Source of the DNA: Desulfobacterales bacterium
GTDB lineage: Bacteria > Desulfobacterota > Desulfobacteria > Desulfobacterales > C00003060
Length of the DNA: 19,732 nucleotides
NCBI GenBank assembly: GCA_030629475.1
Contig: DAOVOU010000002.1
Location: 1 to 19,732, forward strand
Reading direction: 5' to 3'
Under the pieces are notes generated by a model. It was not told the origin of the DNA. It searched no databases and saw only the letters and a list, made by a program, of their open reading frames with translations. The position numbers were made by a program, and so were the translations under genes. Position 1 is the stretch's first letter, and the number at the start of each line of letters is the position of its first letter. Positions 1-7,677 of the stretch are shown here, piece by piece.

Positions 1-69
1 ATTCCTAAGGGTGGAACGGAGGTTCTGAGGGATCTTATCCGGCATTTCTGGCTGTGGATTGATTCATAA
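1..69 (+). CDS. 3' tail of an unidentified gene (partial)
   Basis: The first reading frame is open from the window edge to a TAA at 67-69 and encodes about 22 residues ending in RHFWLWIDS. The other two forward frames are closed within the first 30 bases. The tail is too short to name. Support for a real gene end is indirect: the TTTCTACAAC palindrome that follows other gene ends in this window begins 27 bp after this stop, in the same orientation. It could still be chance open frame. Confidence 0.3.
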   Translation: MPKGGTEVLRDLIRHFWLWIDS

Positions 70-95
70 AATTGGTGTCATAAACTCAGGAGTCA

Positions 96-118
96 AATTT
101 CTACAACCTGTTGAAATT
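96..118 (+). repeat. gene-end palindrome, copy 1 (TTTCTACAAC type)
   Basis: An imperfect 23-bp palindrome with outer arms AATTTC and GAAATT and inner ACA/TGT pairing, core TTTCTACAACCTGTTGAAA. Three related copies at 7643-7665, 9913-9935 and 11991-12013 each lie just downstream of a stop codon in the orientation of the preceding gene. No T-tract follows, so it is not a textbook terminator. Confidence 0.65.
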
Positions 119-217
119 ATAGCTCGTTATCAGCTTGACTGCAATCCCAAGAAAGGAATGATGGACACGAAGTGTAATGTTCTCAAGCCGTCAGGCGCAA
201 CCTTGTGCTCATAGCGG

Positions 218-248
218 CCTCCGGCCCGTAGGGCCTACGCCCCGGAGG
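218..248. repeat. GC-rich hairpin upstream of a small ORF
   Basis: Perfect 7-bp outer arms CCTCCGG (218-224) and CCGGAGG (242-248) enclose a second palindrome, CGTAGG/CCTACG (227-239). It is followed directly by the leader repeat at 249-272. A role as transcript structure or dispersed repeat is inference. Confidence 0.55.
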
Positions 249-272
249 GAGCGAAGCGGAGCTAAGTTCTAA
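249..272 (+). repeat. leader repeat, copy 1
   Basis: This 24-bp sequence begins GAGCGAAGCGGAGCTAAGTT and lies 14 bp before the ATG of the small ORF at 287. Near-identical copies abut the EF-G start (7334-7356, minus strand) and precede the beta-subunit start (12276-12300). Confidence 0.6.
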
Positions 273-286
273 GAAGAGTTCAGAAA

Positions 287-508
287 ATGAAAGCACTGAA
301 ATCTCTTTGGAAAGATACTAAAGAGCGGTTTGATAGAGTCGAAAAATCCCTGGTTGATTGTTATATTGCTTTTCTGCGAGAAGTTGCAAAAGTCTTTTTA
401 GAGCAAAATGGAAGAGTATTTTTCCGGGAGAACTTGAAAACATCAGATATCAAATATGAAGCCGAGAAACCAAATGGCACTTATGCACGGAAAAGGGACG
501 GAATTTAA
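287..508 (+). CDS. small hypothetical protein
   Basis: A 73-residue, charged product rich in Lys, Glu and Arg, with no signal peptide, membrane segment or recognised motif. I do not recognise the family. The ATG start at 287 is preceded by AAGAAG-type purine sequence and by the dispersed leader repeat that also precedes two undoubted genes, which is the best reason to take it seriously. The C-terminus, ending around NGTYARKRDGI, is followed by an uninformative spacer. It may be a genuine small protein, a remnant of a longer gene, or a chance ORF. Confidence 0.33.
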   Translation: MKALKSLWKDTKERFDRVEKSLVDCYIAFLREVAKVFLEQNGRVFFRENLKTSDIKYEAEKPNGTYARKRDGI

Positions 509-804
509 TAGATTGACATCGCAGGAGTAAAGCCCTCATTGATAGCAATTGGCTATCACCGGTCGTTCAATGACATTGGGTCAACACGGAGCGTACAACA
601 ACAAGCCACTTGAAGCTGTTGTTCAAATGGCTGGACTAGGCCCGGATTCAGATCAGGCCCACTGGGCCATAAGCGAAATCAAGTGCTTTCTTGACTCCTA
701 CTGGAAATGGGTCCACAGTTTGGTGTTATTCGGTAGTTATGCATTAGAGGCTGCCCTTGAGGCCTTTACCAGGTGTGTCGTGTAGCAGTACTACCGTTGC
801 GCTA
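509..804. other. spacer without supported gene
   Basis: About 300 bp between the small hypothetical ORF and the inverted-repeat element at 805-961. One open frame exists (549-785) but it starts at TTG without a ribosome binding site and resembles nothing known. I see no RNA gene or mobile element here. Confidence 0.5.
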
Positions 805-961
805 CCCGGTAACTTCTCAATAAGGCTGGCCAATCATAACCGGATCATGGCTTTGAGTAAATGACAATAGCCTATTGGCTTTTGGAGTTTAGGCGTAAGC
901 CTTTTATAAAATCCTTACGGATAAACTCCGCCCGAACTTATTGAGAACTTACCTTACCCGG
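805..961. repeat. nested inverted-repeat element (MITE-like size)
   Basis: Outer arms: CTTCTCAATAAG (813-824) pairs with the reverse complement of 937-950, 13 of 14 positions when the flanking AA is included, with further CCGG-containing similarity outside. Inner arms: GGAGTTTAGGCGTAAG (884-899) against 914-929, 14 of 16 positions. The ~157-bp size and terminal inverted repeats suit a non-autonomous element or a transcribed hairpin. No flanking target duplication is obvious. The outer-arm sequence GTAACTTCTCAA recurs just upstream of parA (3322-3333). Confidence 0.5.
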
Positions 962-1046
962 AAGTTATTTATATATTTATGAACGTCCCGCTGTTTTTTA
1001 AAAAGTCTCCTGGCCATGATTTTCCACGTTAGGAACGTTGGGGGAT

Positions 1047-1574
1047 TTAGAGCTTTTTTGTCCTGACACGCCTCTTGCGCTGCCGCTTGGATAGGCGGCG
1101 TGATGGTCCTTTCTTTTTTGTGGTCGGTGCCCAGCCCACTTCTTCTTCCTCGCCGAAATCCATCAGGTCTAGATCAGGGTGTGTGACCATCTTCATCTTG
1201 TTCTCAAACTCTATTGAATCTATGGTTGCCGCCCCGTGTTTGGCAGCAAAAACAGCAATTTCCCTGTCGGAAGTCACCACAACGGCCCGCTCCTGGTCAC
1301 GGGCTGCCAGTCGCTTGATAACGCTGTCAGCCAGTTGCCCCGGCCGTGAAAACACAACGTCGATTCCCTTACAGCGGGTTCTTCGTTCCATGTGGGTGTC
1401 GGCATTTGCCCCGTCAAAGACCACGGTAACCGGGTGATGTTTGACCCTTTTGTAAGAAGCCAGGCACTTGAGCAGGGCTTCCCGGCCTTCCTCCAGACTG
1501 CGATGCTCAATGACGCTGAGGGTCGGAGACTGACGGATCAGATTGTAGCCGTCTATGACGATGTGAATGGACAT
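1047..1574 (-). CDS. YacP-like NYN-domain protein, probable endoribonuclease
   Basis: A 175-residue protein of the NYN/PIN-like nuclease fold. The N-terminus reads IHIVIDGYNLIR, the hallmark of YacP-type (DUF901) NYN domains. Acidic residues at the expected positions include D8, D54 (VFDGAN), D83 (LADSVIKRL) and D103 (TSDREI), which would form the metal-binding site. YacP of Bacillus (Rae1) is a ribosome-associated endoribonuclease; that role here is inference. The domain ends near residue 150 and is followed by a very basic tail rich in Lys and Arg, probably contacting RNA. It lies 70 bp after parB on the same strand, with two hairpins between. The ATG at 1574 directly abuts a perfect hairpin and has no visible Shine-Dalgarno sequence, which is unusual. 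Confidence 0.85.
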   Translation of the reverse strand: MSIHIVIDGYNLIRQSPTLSVIEHRSLEEGREALLKCLASYKRVKHHPVTVVFDGANADTHMERRTRCKGIDVVFSRPGQLADSVIKRLAARDQERAVVVTSDREIAVFAAKHGAATIDSIEFENKMKMVTHPDLDLMDFGEEEEVGWAPTTKKKGPSRRLSKRQRKRRVRTKKL

Positions 1575-1575
1575 G

Positions 1576-1616
1576 ATAAAATCGCTATGCGATTTTATAT
1601 GATGCGGCTTCGCCGC
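1576..1616. repeat. two adjacent hairpins between parB and the NYN gene
   Basis: Hairpin one has perfect 10-bp arms ATAAAATCGC and GCGATTTTAT around TAT (1576-1598), one base from the NYN start codon. Hairpin two is GCGGC-TTC-GCCGC (1604-1616). Hairpin one shares its AATCGC/GCGATT core and 3-base loop with the hairpin at 15410-15430. They could regulate translation of the NYN gene or be dispersed palindromic repeats. Confidence 0.6.
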
Positions 1617-1644
1617 TTCAAAAAGAAGATACCTGCAAAATCAA

Positions 1645-2508
1645 TCACGAAGAGGCTTTTAACCTGGCAATCAGCCGCTCCAGATCCTCATTGCCGTAAA
1701 ACTCAATTTCAAGCCTTCCCCGATCTCCCCGCCTTATGATACGTACCCTGGTACCAAGGTGCCGGGTCAGATCATCGGCCAGGTTCTCCATGTAAACATC
1801 CTCTGATGACCGAACCTTTGCGCTCGAAGCCCTGGGCTTGCGGTCTTTGAGTTTCTTGACCAGGGCCTCAGCGGCCCGGACAGAGAGACTCTTGGAAACT
1901 ATGCGACGCCAGGCCTCTTTTTGGTGAGCAGGGGTCTCAGCAGCCAGAAGCGCCCTTGCATGGCCCATGCTTAACGTGTTGTTGATGATATCGGCCTGGA
2001 TCGGCTTGGGCAGATTCCGAAGCCGCAAAAAATTGGCCACAGTAGAGCGATCCTGACCCACGCGTTTGGCTACCGCTTCCTGGGTAAGGCCAAATTCCTT
2101 GATCAGGCGATAATAGGCCTCGGCCTTCTCCAAAGGATTCAGGTCTTGCCGTTGGATGTTTTCAACCAAAGCCAGCTCCACCATTTCGGACCCAGAGACA
2201 TCCTTGACAACCACCGGAACCTGTTTGAGCTTGGCTACGCGGGCTGCCCGCCAGCGGCGCTCTCCAACCACCAATTCATAGCCTGTGGGAACTGTGCGCA
2301 CAACAAGAGGCTGAATAATACCTTTCTCCTTGATAGAGTCCGATAAGTCCTTTAGCTCCTGTTCGGTGAAACGCCGCCTCGGCTGATATGGATTGGGCCG
2401 GATCGAGTCAATATCACAATAAAAGAAAGACCTTGGTTCTAAGTCCGATGTTTCCACGTCAGGTATGAGGGCGTCGAGACCCCGACCCAATGCCTGTTTC
2501 TTAGGCAT
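1645..2508 (-). CDS. parB: ParB chromosome-partitioning protein
   Basis: A CTP-dependent DNA clamp that loads at parS and works with ParA in chromosome segregation. The product is 287 residues, normal for ParB/Spo0J. Visible motifs: the N-terminal ParA-contact segment LGRGLDALIP (residues 7-16), the NPYQPR motif (39-44), the CTP-binding box GERRWRA (82-88), ENIQRQDLNP (116-125), a helix-turn-helix at about 142-163 (LTQEAVAKRVGQDRSTVANF) and a C-terminal dimerisation region. The ATG at 2508 was chosen because GGAGGAG lies six bases upstream; an in-frame ATG at 2526 would add six residues. The start overlaps the parA stop by eight bases, so the two are translationally coupled. I find no convincing parS site in the window. 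Confidence 0.95.
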   Translation of the reverse strand: MPKKQALGRGLDALIPDVETSDLEPRSFFYCDIDSIRPNPYQPRRRFTEQELKDLSDSIKEKGIIQPLVVRTVPTGYELVVGERRWRAARVAKLKQVPVVVKDVSGSEMVELALVENIQRQDLNPLEKAEAYYRLIKEFGLTQEAVAKRVGQDRSTVANFLRLRNLPKPIQADIINNTLSMGHARALLAAETPAHQKEAWRRIVSKSLSVRAAEALVKKLKDRKPRASSAKVRSSEDVYMENLADDLTRHLGTRVRIIRRGDRGRLEIEFYGNEDLERLIARLKASS

Positions 2509-3319
2509 GCTGTCTCCTCCCACCATTCATGATTTCTTTGGCCAGGGCCAGATAGCTCTGGGCCCCATGGGATGTGATATCGTAAAGGAGTACGGGCTTC
2601 CCAAAACTGGGGGCTTCTCCCAGCCTCACGTTTCGCGGGATACGAGTCTTGAAAACCAGATCCTTAAAGTATTTTTCGGCTTCTTCGGCAACCTGATGCG
2701 AAAGGTTGTTTCGCCTGTCGAACATTGTCAGGAGAACCCCTTCAATCACAAGGCCGGGATTCAGATGCCTCTTGATGCGCTTGAAGGTTTGAAGGAGCTG
2801 GCTTAGACCTTCCAAGGCATAAAATTCGCACTGTAGGGGAATCAACAAAGTGTGGGCTGCCGTCAGGGCATTTACAGTAAGAAGGCTTAAGGAAGGGGGA
2901 CAATCAAGCAGCATATAAGCGTATTCGTCAGCAAGGGGTCTTAGGAGGTCCTGGAGGAAGGTTTCCCGGTTTGGCTGTGAGATCAACTCCACCTCAGCCC
3001 CGATCAGGTCAATACATGCGGGAAGAACCTTTAGATGAGCCAGGTCCGTATCTACCACAAGGCCTTCAACAGAGTCCTTTTGAATCAAGCCGTGATAGAG
3101 ATTCTTAGAAACCTCGGCCTTATTTATACCAACGCCAGTAGTCGCGTTTCCCTGGGGATCGCAGTCAACGAGCAGGGTCTTGCGCTCGGCCACAGCAAGG
3201 GCAGCACCAAGGTTCACCGCAGTAGTGGTTTTGCCTACACCCCCCTTTTGATTGGCTATGCAAATAATATGACTCACAGAAAGATTTTCTACCATAAAAT
3301 CGGTCTTTTTCAAAGTCAT
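2501..3319 (-). CDS. parA: ParA partition ATPase
   Basis: A MinD/ParA-type ATPase that forms the dynamic nucleoid gradient used to segregate ParB-parS complexes. The deviant Walker A motif KGGVGKTT is at residues 25-32 (ANQKGGVGKTTTAVNLG), with LVDCDPQGN near 50-58 and the LLDCPPSLSLLT motif downstream. Length is 272 residues, usual for the chromosomal form. The start is uncertain: ATG at 3319 has a weak GAGAAG nearby, a TTG lies five codons upstream (3334) and another ATG at 3295 would still keep the Walker motif. The stop overlaps parB, showing an operon. Upstream lies a long repeat-filled spacer, and the dispersed GTAACTTCTCAA repeat sits directly before the start. Confidence 0.94.
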   Translation of the reverse strand: MTLKKTDFMVENLSVSHIICIANQKGGVGKTTTAVNLGAALAVAERKTLLVDCDPQGNATTGVGINKAEVSKNLYHGLIQKDSVEGLVVDTDLAHLKVLPACIDLIGAEVELISQPNRETFLQDLLRPLADEYAYMLLDCPPSLSLLTVNALTAAHTLLIPLQCEFYALEGLSQLLQTFKRIKRHLNPGLVIEGVLLTMFDRRNNLSHQVAEEAEKYFKDLVFKTRIPRNVRLGEAPSFGKPVLLYDITSHGAQSYLALAKEIMNGGRRQHA

Positions 3320-3354
3320 AACGTAACTTCTCAAAAAGTCGAGGCATATCGCAA

Positions 3355-3568
3355 TCCCCCCTCACCCCTGGCCCAGACCCTGGCCCAGACCGGGTTTCTC
3401 TCTCTGTGGCATGGTACAGCTTCCCTGGCCCAGACCGGGTTTTTCTCTGCGGGGCATTCTCCGGCTTCTGTCGCGCCAGGGCGGGCAGGGCGGGCCAAAC
3501 CCTCTCCCCCTGTGGGCTCCGGCTCGGAGAGCCTACGCCTGGAGAGGGGAGAGGGCGGGGTGAGGGGG
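3355..3568. repeat. GC-rich nested inverted and direct repeats upstream of parA
   Basis: Outer arms CCCCTCACCCC (3357-3367) and GGGGTGAGGGG (3557-3567) enclose a second pair, CCCTCTCCCC (3500-3509) and GGGGAGAGGG (3546-3555). Between them CTGGCCCAGACCGGGTTT occurs twice (from 3380 and 3425), with a shorter third copy before. Fragments reappear inverted near 7385-7490 (CCCGCCCTGGCGCGAC and GGTCTGGGCCAGGG). The overlapping open frames on both strands (3035-3616 plus, 3165-3596 minus, 3406-3621 plus) are low-complexity translations of this repeat and are not genes. Confidence 0.65.
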
Positions 3569-3680
3569 TCGTCGATGTTTTCCTTGATTTATTCATTGTT
3601 CACGATTATGTTATGAAATAAGGTGTACTTAGCCCATCTTGAGGGCAACTCGTAACCAAGAACCTAGCACCCTTCGGGCG

Positions 3681-3828
3681 AACCAGATGCTTGTTTCTGG
3701 ATACTGGATTGTGAATATAACTAGCACATCAATAAATTTGAAATGTCAAAAAGCTGGAATTGAGCCCGCCTGTGCGGATCTACGACATCCAGCATCAAGC
3801 ATCCAGTATCCAGTATCGTCTTGGTTCG
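3681..3828. repeat. inverted repeat built on 7-bp units (ATCCAGT)
   Basis: The left part, near GATGCTTGTTTCTGGATACT (3686-3705), is the degenerate complement of the right part, containing AGCATCCAGTATCCAGTATC (3798-3817). The 7-bp unit TCCAGTA is repeated in tandem on the right. Translating it gives the low-complexity start of the long frame that runs into the M48 gene, so the upstream start at 3760 is not used. Confidence 0.55.
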
Positions 3829-3891
3829 TATAGCCCATCCTATGGTCTCAAAAGCATTTGGCAAAAAGAAATCTCCAGGATTAACTATACC

Positions 3892-5334
3892 ATGCGCCTC
3901 GCAAGAATAGCCCTGGTCACGCTTCTCATAATAGCCGTTGCCATGCGAAGTGGCTCTGAAGGCTATCTATTTGCCTCATCTTATATCTACTTGACAACCA
4001 AGGAAGAAAAGGAACTGGGCAAGAAACTCATGCTCTATGTCAAGAAACACCTCGTACTCATTGAAGATCCCCTTATCATAAACTATGTCAACAGGATAGG
4101 CCAGCACATTGTGGCACAGCTCCCGTCTCCACCCTTTGATTTTCATTTCTACGTCGTCAAGGAAAATGTTTACAATGCCTTTGCCGCCCCCGCAGGCCAC
4201 GTATTCATTAACAGCGGGCTCCTTGCTGCCATGGACAGCGAAGAAGAATTAGCTGGTATTCTCGGCCACGAGATTGCGCATGTGTTATGCCGCCACATCT
4301 CCGAACAGATAGAACGGTCCAAGAAAATCGGTCTTGCCACGCTGGCCGGTGTTCTGACCGGGATCTTTCTGGGCGGAAGTGGCGCGGCCGCAGCCGCTAT
4401 TACCACCAGTTCGATTGCAGCCGGCCAGTCCCTTACCCTCAAGTACAGCCGCGAGAACGAGGAGGAAGCCGATCAGGTCGGACTCAAATACCTGACCAAG
4501 GCCGGATACAGCAGTGAAGGGCTCCTGAAGGTATTACAAAAGATACGCGCCAAACGATGGTTCGGCCCTGAACATATCCCGTCTTATGTAACCACCCATC
4601 CGGCCATTGAAGCCAGGATGGCTTACCTTGACACATGGATTCAGACCCACCCCGAAGCGGCCAAATCGGTTCGTCCTGTAGATCCAACAGGCTTCCGTAA
4701 AGTCCGCACTAAGTTGATCGCCCTTTACGGGGATGCTGGGGCAGCCCACAGCACATTTGATTCCGAACTCCGAAAAGACCCTGAAAACGCCCTGGCATAT
4801 TATGGCAAAGGGCTTGTCCTCAACCGAGACGGTAAGAGGCAAGAAGCAGTGGAAAACCTAAAAAGGGCCCTGCAATTCCGCCCTCTGGATTCAGACATTG
4901 TCCGGGACCTGGGCAAGACCTATTTTCACATGGGCAACTATGCCAGCGCGTTGAAGACTCTAAAAGGGGCTCTTGCCTTCAGCCCAAAAGACCCGGAGGG
5001 ATGGTTTCTCTTAGGGCGAGCGCAAATGGAGATGGGGGATCTGCAAGGGGCCCTGAATAGCTTCAAGACTCTGGTGAACACGGCACCCGATTATTTGCCC
5101 GGCACCTATTATTTAGGGGAAACCTACGGAAAGCTCGGCAACCTGGGGGAAGCCCACTACCACCTCGGAATCTACTATAAGGAAAAAGGACGATTCAAGA
5201 ATGCGAAATTCCACCTGAATCGTGCCCTCAATTTGCTGGCCAAAGACAGCGAAAGGAAACAAACCATTGAGAAGGCCCTTAAAGAGCTTTCGGGGGCTCA
5301 AGGGCACGATCATAATGAGAAAAGTGCATGGTAA
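3892..5334 (+). CDS. secreted M48-family metallopeptidase with TPRs (BepA-like)
   Basis: A periplasmic zinc protease of the type represented by E. coli BepA/YfgC, which removes or assists misassembled outer-membrane barrel proteins. From the ATG at 3892 the protein is 480 residues. Residues 1-28 form a signal peptide with a hydrophobic core (LARIALVTLLIIAVAM). The peptidase domain spans about 35-250, with zinc motif HEIAH at 126-130 and the third ligand in ENEEEAD near E192. A glycine/alanine-rich stretch at 150-178 may be a membrane-active loop. Residues about 290-470 hold four to five TPRs. An in-frame ATG at 3760 is rejected because the added 44 residues are repeat-derived and would bury the signal peptide. 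The last 56 bp overlap the convergent EF-G gene. Specific substrate is unknown. Confidence 0.88.
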   Translation: MRLARIALVTLLIIAVAMRSGSEGYLFASSYIYLTTKEEKELGKKLMLYVKKHLVLIEDPLIINYVNRIGQHIVAQLPSPPFDFHFYVVKENVYNAFAAPAGHVFINSGLLAAMDSEEELAGILGHEIAHVLCRHISEQIERSKKIGLATLAGVLTGIFLGGSGAAAAAITTSSIAAGQSLTLKYSRENEEEADQVGLKYLTKAGYSSEGLLKVLQKIRAKRWFGPEHIPSYVTTHPAIEARMAYLDTWIQTHPEAAKSVRPVDPTGFRKVRTKLIALYGDAGAAHSTFDSELRKDPENALAYYGKGLVLNRDGKRQEAVENLKRALQFRPLDSDIVRDLGKTYFHMGNYASALKTLKGALAFSPKDPEGWFLLGRAQMEMGDLQGALNSFKTLVNTAPDYLPGTYYLGETYGKLGNLGEAHYHLGIYYKEKGRFKNAKFHLNRALNLLAKDSERKQTIEKALKELSGAQGHDHNEKSAW

Positions 5335-7333
5335 AGGTCCCGCGCCCCTGGGTGGCAGACCGGAGGGCCGTTGAATAACCAAACATTTTGGACAAAGGTA
5401 TGGTTGCGTCTATGATCTGGACCTCACCCCTTTGTTCCAAGTGTTCAATCTTGCCTCCCCGTGCATTGATATCGCCTATCACATCTCCCATGAAGGACCC
5501 AGGGACCAGGATCTCCACAGCCATGATTGGTTCCAGCAAAAGCGGTCTGGCCTTGTGAAGCCCCTCCTTGCAAGACATGGAGGCAGCGACCTTGAAGGCC
5601 AAATGGGTGGAAACAGATTCTTTGTACGTGCCACCAACCAGGGCAACCGCCACATCCACAACAGGATATCCCATAAGTACGCCGCTTTCAAACGATTCCA
5701 TCACACCCTGTTCAACAGCCGGAACGAATTCTGCCGGCAACGATTCGTCGGGTAAGCTGTTTACAAACCAATTCCCCCTGCCACGCTCCCTGGGTGTCAG
5801 CTCAAGTGCCACCTCGCCAAAGTGACGAATCCCTCCAATCTCTTTTTCAAATACGGCAACTGCTTGGGCCGCCTGCTCCACGGTCTCCTTATAGACAACA
5901 TGAGGCTTGCCCACATTGACCTGTGTATGAAACTCACGCTTCAGACGGCCCACCAGGATCTCCAGGTGAAGCTCTCCCATACCAGAGATGATCATCTGCC
6001 CTGTGTCCTCATCATGCTTGACCCGAAACGTAGGGTCTTCAGCCTCAAGCTTGCCAAGGGCCTGCTCTATTTTTTCCTGATCAGCATGCGTTCTGGGCTC
6101 CACAGCCACAGAGATCACAGGCTCGTAGGCATCGATCGATTCAAGCACAATGGGGTTTGACGGATCACAAAGTGTGTCGCCAGTGCCTGATGCCTTCAGG
6201 CCTACAACGCCCACGATGTTTCCGACATGTGCCTCACTGATACGCTCGCGCTTGTTGGCGTGCATAGCAAGAATCCTTGCGACTTTTTCCTTTGTCTGTC
6301 TGGTGGGATTGAGGATTTCGTCACCTGTATTTAGCCGGCCCGAATAGACCCGCACATAGTTTAATCTTCGGCCCTGGTCCATCATGACCTTAAACACCAA
6401 AGCGGCCAGAGGTGACCGGTCCGAAGGATCGGCCTTCTTCACTTGCCCTGTTTCGGGGTCTACCCCCTCCACGGGTGGCACGTCCAGAGGACTCGGGAGA
6501 AAGTCAACAATACCATCCAAGAGCGGCTGTATACCCTTATTCCTGAGAGCAGCGCCACAAAAAACAGGAACAAGCGTCAGCGAAGTGGTGGCCTTTCGGA
6601 TGCTGGGAACAAGCATCTCAGGCGTCACGGGGGCTTCGACAAGATAAGCTTCCATTATTTGATCGTCAATCTCTGCCACTGATTCAAGGAGCTTTTCCCG
6701 ATATTCAAGGGCTGTTTCCATCAAACCTTCGGGAATGTCTGTGACCCTGAAAGTTGCTCCCAGGGTCTCTTCATCCCAGATAAGCTGTTTCATACTTGGG
6801 AGATCAATCACCCCTTGAAAGGATTCCTCAATCCCCACTGGTATCTGCATGATGAGGGGCTCGGCACCCAGACGATCGTGCATCATCTGAACGGTTCCAA
6901 AAAAATCAGCACCGGCACGATCCAGCTTATTCACAAAGGCAATCTTGGGCACACCGTATTTGTCCGCCTGGCGCCAGACCGTCTCTGACTGGGGCTGTAC
7001 ACCCCCAACCGCACAGAATACGCCAATCGCCCCATCTAGAACCCTGAGGGACCGCTCTACCTCAATGGTGAAATCGACATGTCCCGGTGTATCAATGATA
7101 TGGATCTCGGCACCCTTCCAGTGGCAGGTTGTTACTGCTGAGGTGATGGTGATTCCGCGCTCTTGCTCATCCGGCATCCAGTCCATGACCGCTTCACCAT
7201 TGTGGACCTCACCCATCTTGTAGGATCGACCCGTGTAGTAGAGTATACGCTCTGTGATGGTGGTCTTACCTGCGTCAATATGGGCAATGATGCCGATGTT
7301 TCGAATCTTGCTGATAGGGAATGCCTTTTCCAT
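5279..7333 (-). CDS. fusA: translation elongation factor G (second-type paralogue likely)
   Basis: A ribosomal translocase GTPase of 684 residues, close to the usual 690-700. Visible motifs: G1 AHIDAGKTT (17-25), G2 RGITI (59-63), G3 DTPGH (81-85), G4 NKLD (135-138), the domain II region around DQGRRLNYVRVYSG, domain III with ISGMGELHLEI, and domains IV-V ending in GRGTFTMHFSHYD. No rpsL, rpsG or tuf lies beside it, so this is not the str operon. Many Desulfobacterota carry extra EF-G genes (the spd-type EF-G groups), and I infer this is such a copy; which group would need a tree. The ATG at 7333 is directly abutted by the leader repeat and has no classical Shine-Dalgarno sequence. Its 3' end overlaps the M48 protease gene tail to tail by 56 bp. 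Confidence 0.93.
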   Translation of the reverse strand: MEKAFPISKIRNIGIIAHIDAGKTTITERILYYTGRSYKMGEVHNGEAVMDWMPDEQERGITITSAVTTCHWKGAEIHIIDTPGHVDFTIEVERSLRVLDGAIGVFCAVGGVQPQSETVWRQADKYGVPKIAFVNKLDRAGADFFGTVQMMHDRLGAEPLIMQIPVGIEESFQGVIDLPSMKQLIWDEETLGATFRVTDIPEGLMETALEYREKLLESVAEIDDQIMEAYLVEAPVTPEMLVPSIRKATTSLTLVPVFCGAALRNKGIQPLLDGIVDFLPSPLDVPPVEGVDPETGQVKKADPSDRSPLAALVFKVMMDQGRRLNYVRVYSGRLNTGDEILNPTRQTKEKVARILAMHANKRERISEAHVGNIVGVVGLKASGTGDTLCDPSNPIVLESIDAYEPVISVAVEPRTHADQEKIEQALGKLEAEDPTFRVKHDEDTGQMIISGMGELHLEILVGRLKREFHTQVNVGKPHVVYKETVEQAAQAVAVFEKEIGGIRHFGEVALELTPRERGRGNWFVNSLPDESLPAEFVPAVEQGVMESFESGVLMGYPVVDVAVALVGGTYKESVSTHLAFKVAASMSCKEGLHKARPLLLEPIMAVEILVPGSFMGDVIGDINARGGKIEHLEQRGEVQIIDATIPLSKMFGYSTALRSATQGRGTFTMHFSHYDRALEPPKAL

Positions 7334-7356
7334 TAGAACTTAGTTCGCTTCGCTCA
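7334..7356 (-). repeat. leader repeat, copy 2, abutting the EF-G start
   Basis: On the minus strand it reads GAGCGAAGCGAACTAAGTTC and then TA directly before the ATG. It differs by about two bases from the copy at 249-272 and shares CCAATTG just upstream with the copy at 12276. It occupies the position of the ribosome binding site. Confidence 0.65.
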
Positions 7357-7361
7357 CAATT

Positions 7362-7605
7362 GGAATGTTGGAATAATGGAATGATGGCCCGCCCTGGCGC
7401 GACTCAGGTATTAATCGCCACTGCTGGTATAATAGTCAGAAATCTAATCCACAAAACGAACGCGTTTTGAATTCGGTCTGGGCCAGGGAATAATGGGTTC
7501 TGGCAAAGTGGGTCATTGGGTTATTGGCAAAACCACTGGTGACAGGGAAGTCTACAAATGACATACTTCCGCCAAAAATCAACATTCCAATATTCCATCA
7601 TTCCG
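7362..7605. repeat. inverted repeat of GGAATGNTGGAAT units upstream of EF-G
   Basis: The left arm, from GGAATGTTGGAATAATGG (7362), matches the reverse complement of 7580-7605 with about three mismatches in 24. Between the arms lie inverted fragments of the 3355-3568 repeat. This fills most of the spacer between EF-G and the GerMN gene; I see no gene in it. Confidence 0.6.
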
Positions 7606-7642
7606 GCACGAGGCATAAATCCAAGCCTCAAAAAAGCCTGTA

Positions 7643-7665
7643 CGTTCAATAAGTTGTAGCATTTC
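7643..7665 (-). repeat. gene-end palindrome, copy 4 (degenerate)
   Basis: On the minus strand it reads AAATGCTACAACTTATTGAA, 12 bp after the GerMN stop. The preceding TCTCGG resembles the TCTCGT that precedes the copy after the alpha-subunit gene. It is the most diverged of the four. Confidence 0.55.
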
Positions 7666-7677
7666 CGAGACGTCCTG

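Noticed and set aside
549..785. 78-residue open frame on the plus strand
   Set aside because: Begins at TTG with no ribosome binding site, product is unlike any known family, and it lies in a repeat-containing spacer.
1019..1036. parS-like sequence near TTCCACGTTAGGAA
   Set aside because: Arms TTCC/GGAA fit but the core lacks the CACGTG centre of parS; a second TTTCCACGT near 2450 is also incomplete.
1075..1437. 120-residue plus frame opposite the NYN gene
   Set aside because: Antisense shadow of a well-supported gene; serine/arginine-rich product.
3035..3616. Large overlapping frames on both strands upstream of parA
   Set aside because: They are antisense to parA and then translate GC-rich repeats; proline/arginine low complexity.
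3760..3891. N-terminal extension of the M48 protein
   Set aside because: Residues derive from ATCCAGT repeats (SSIQY) and would precede an obvious signal peptide.
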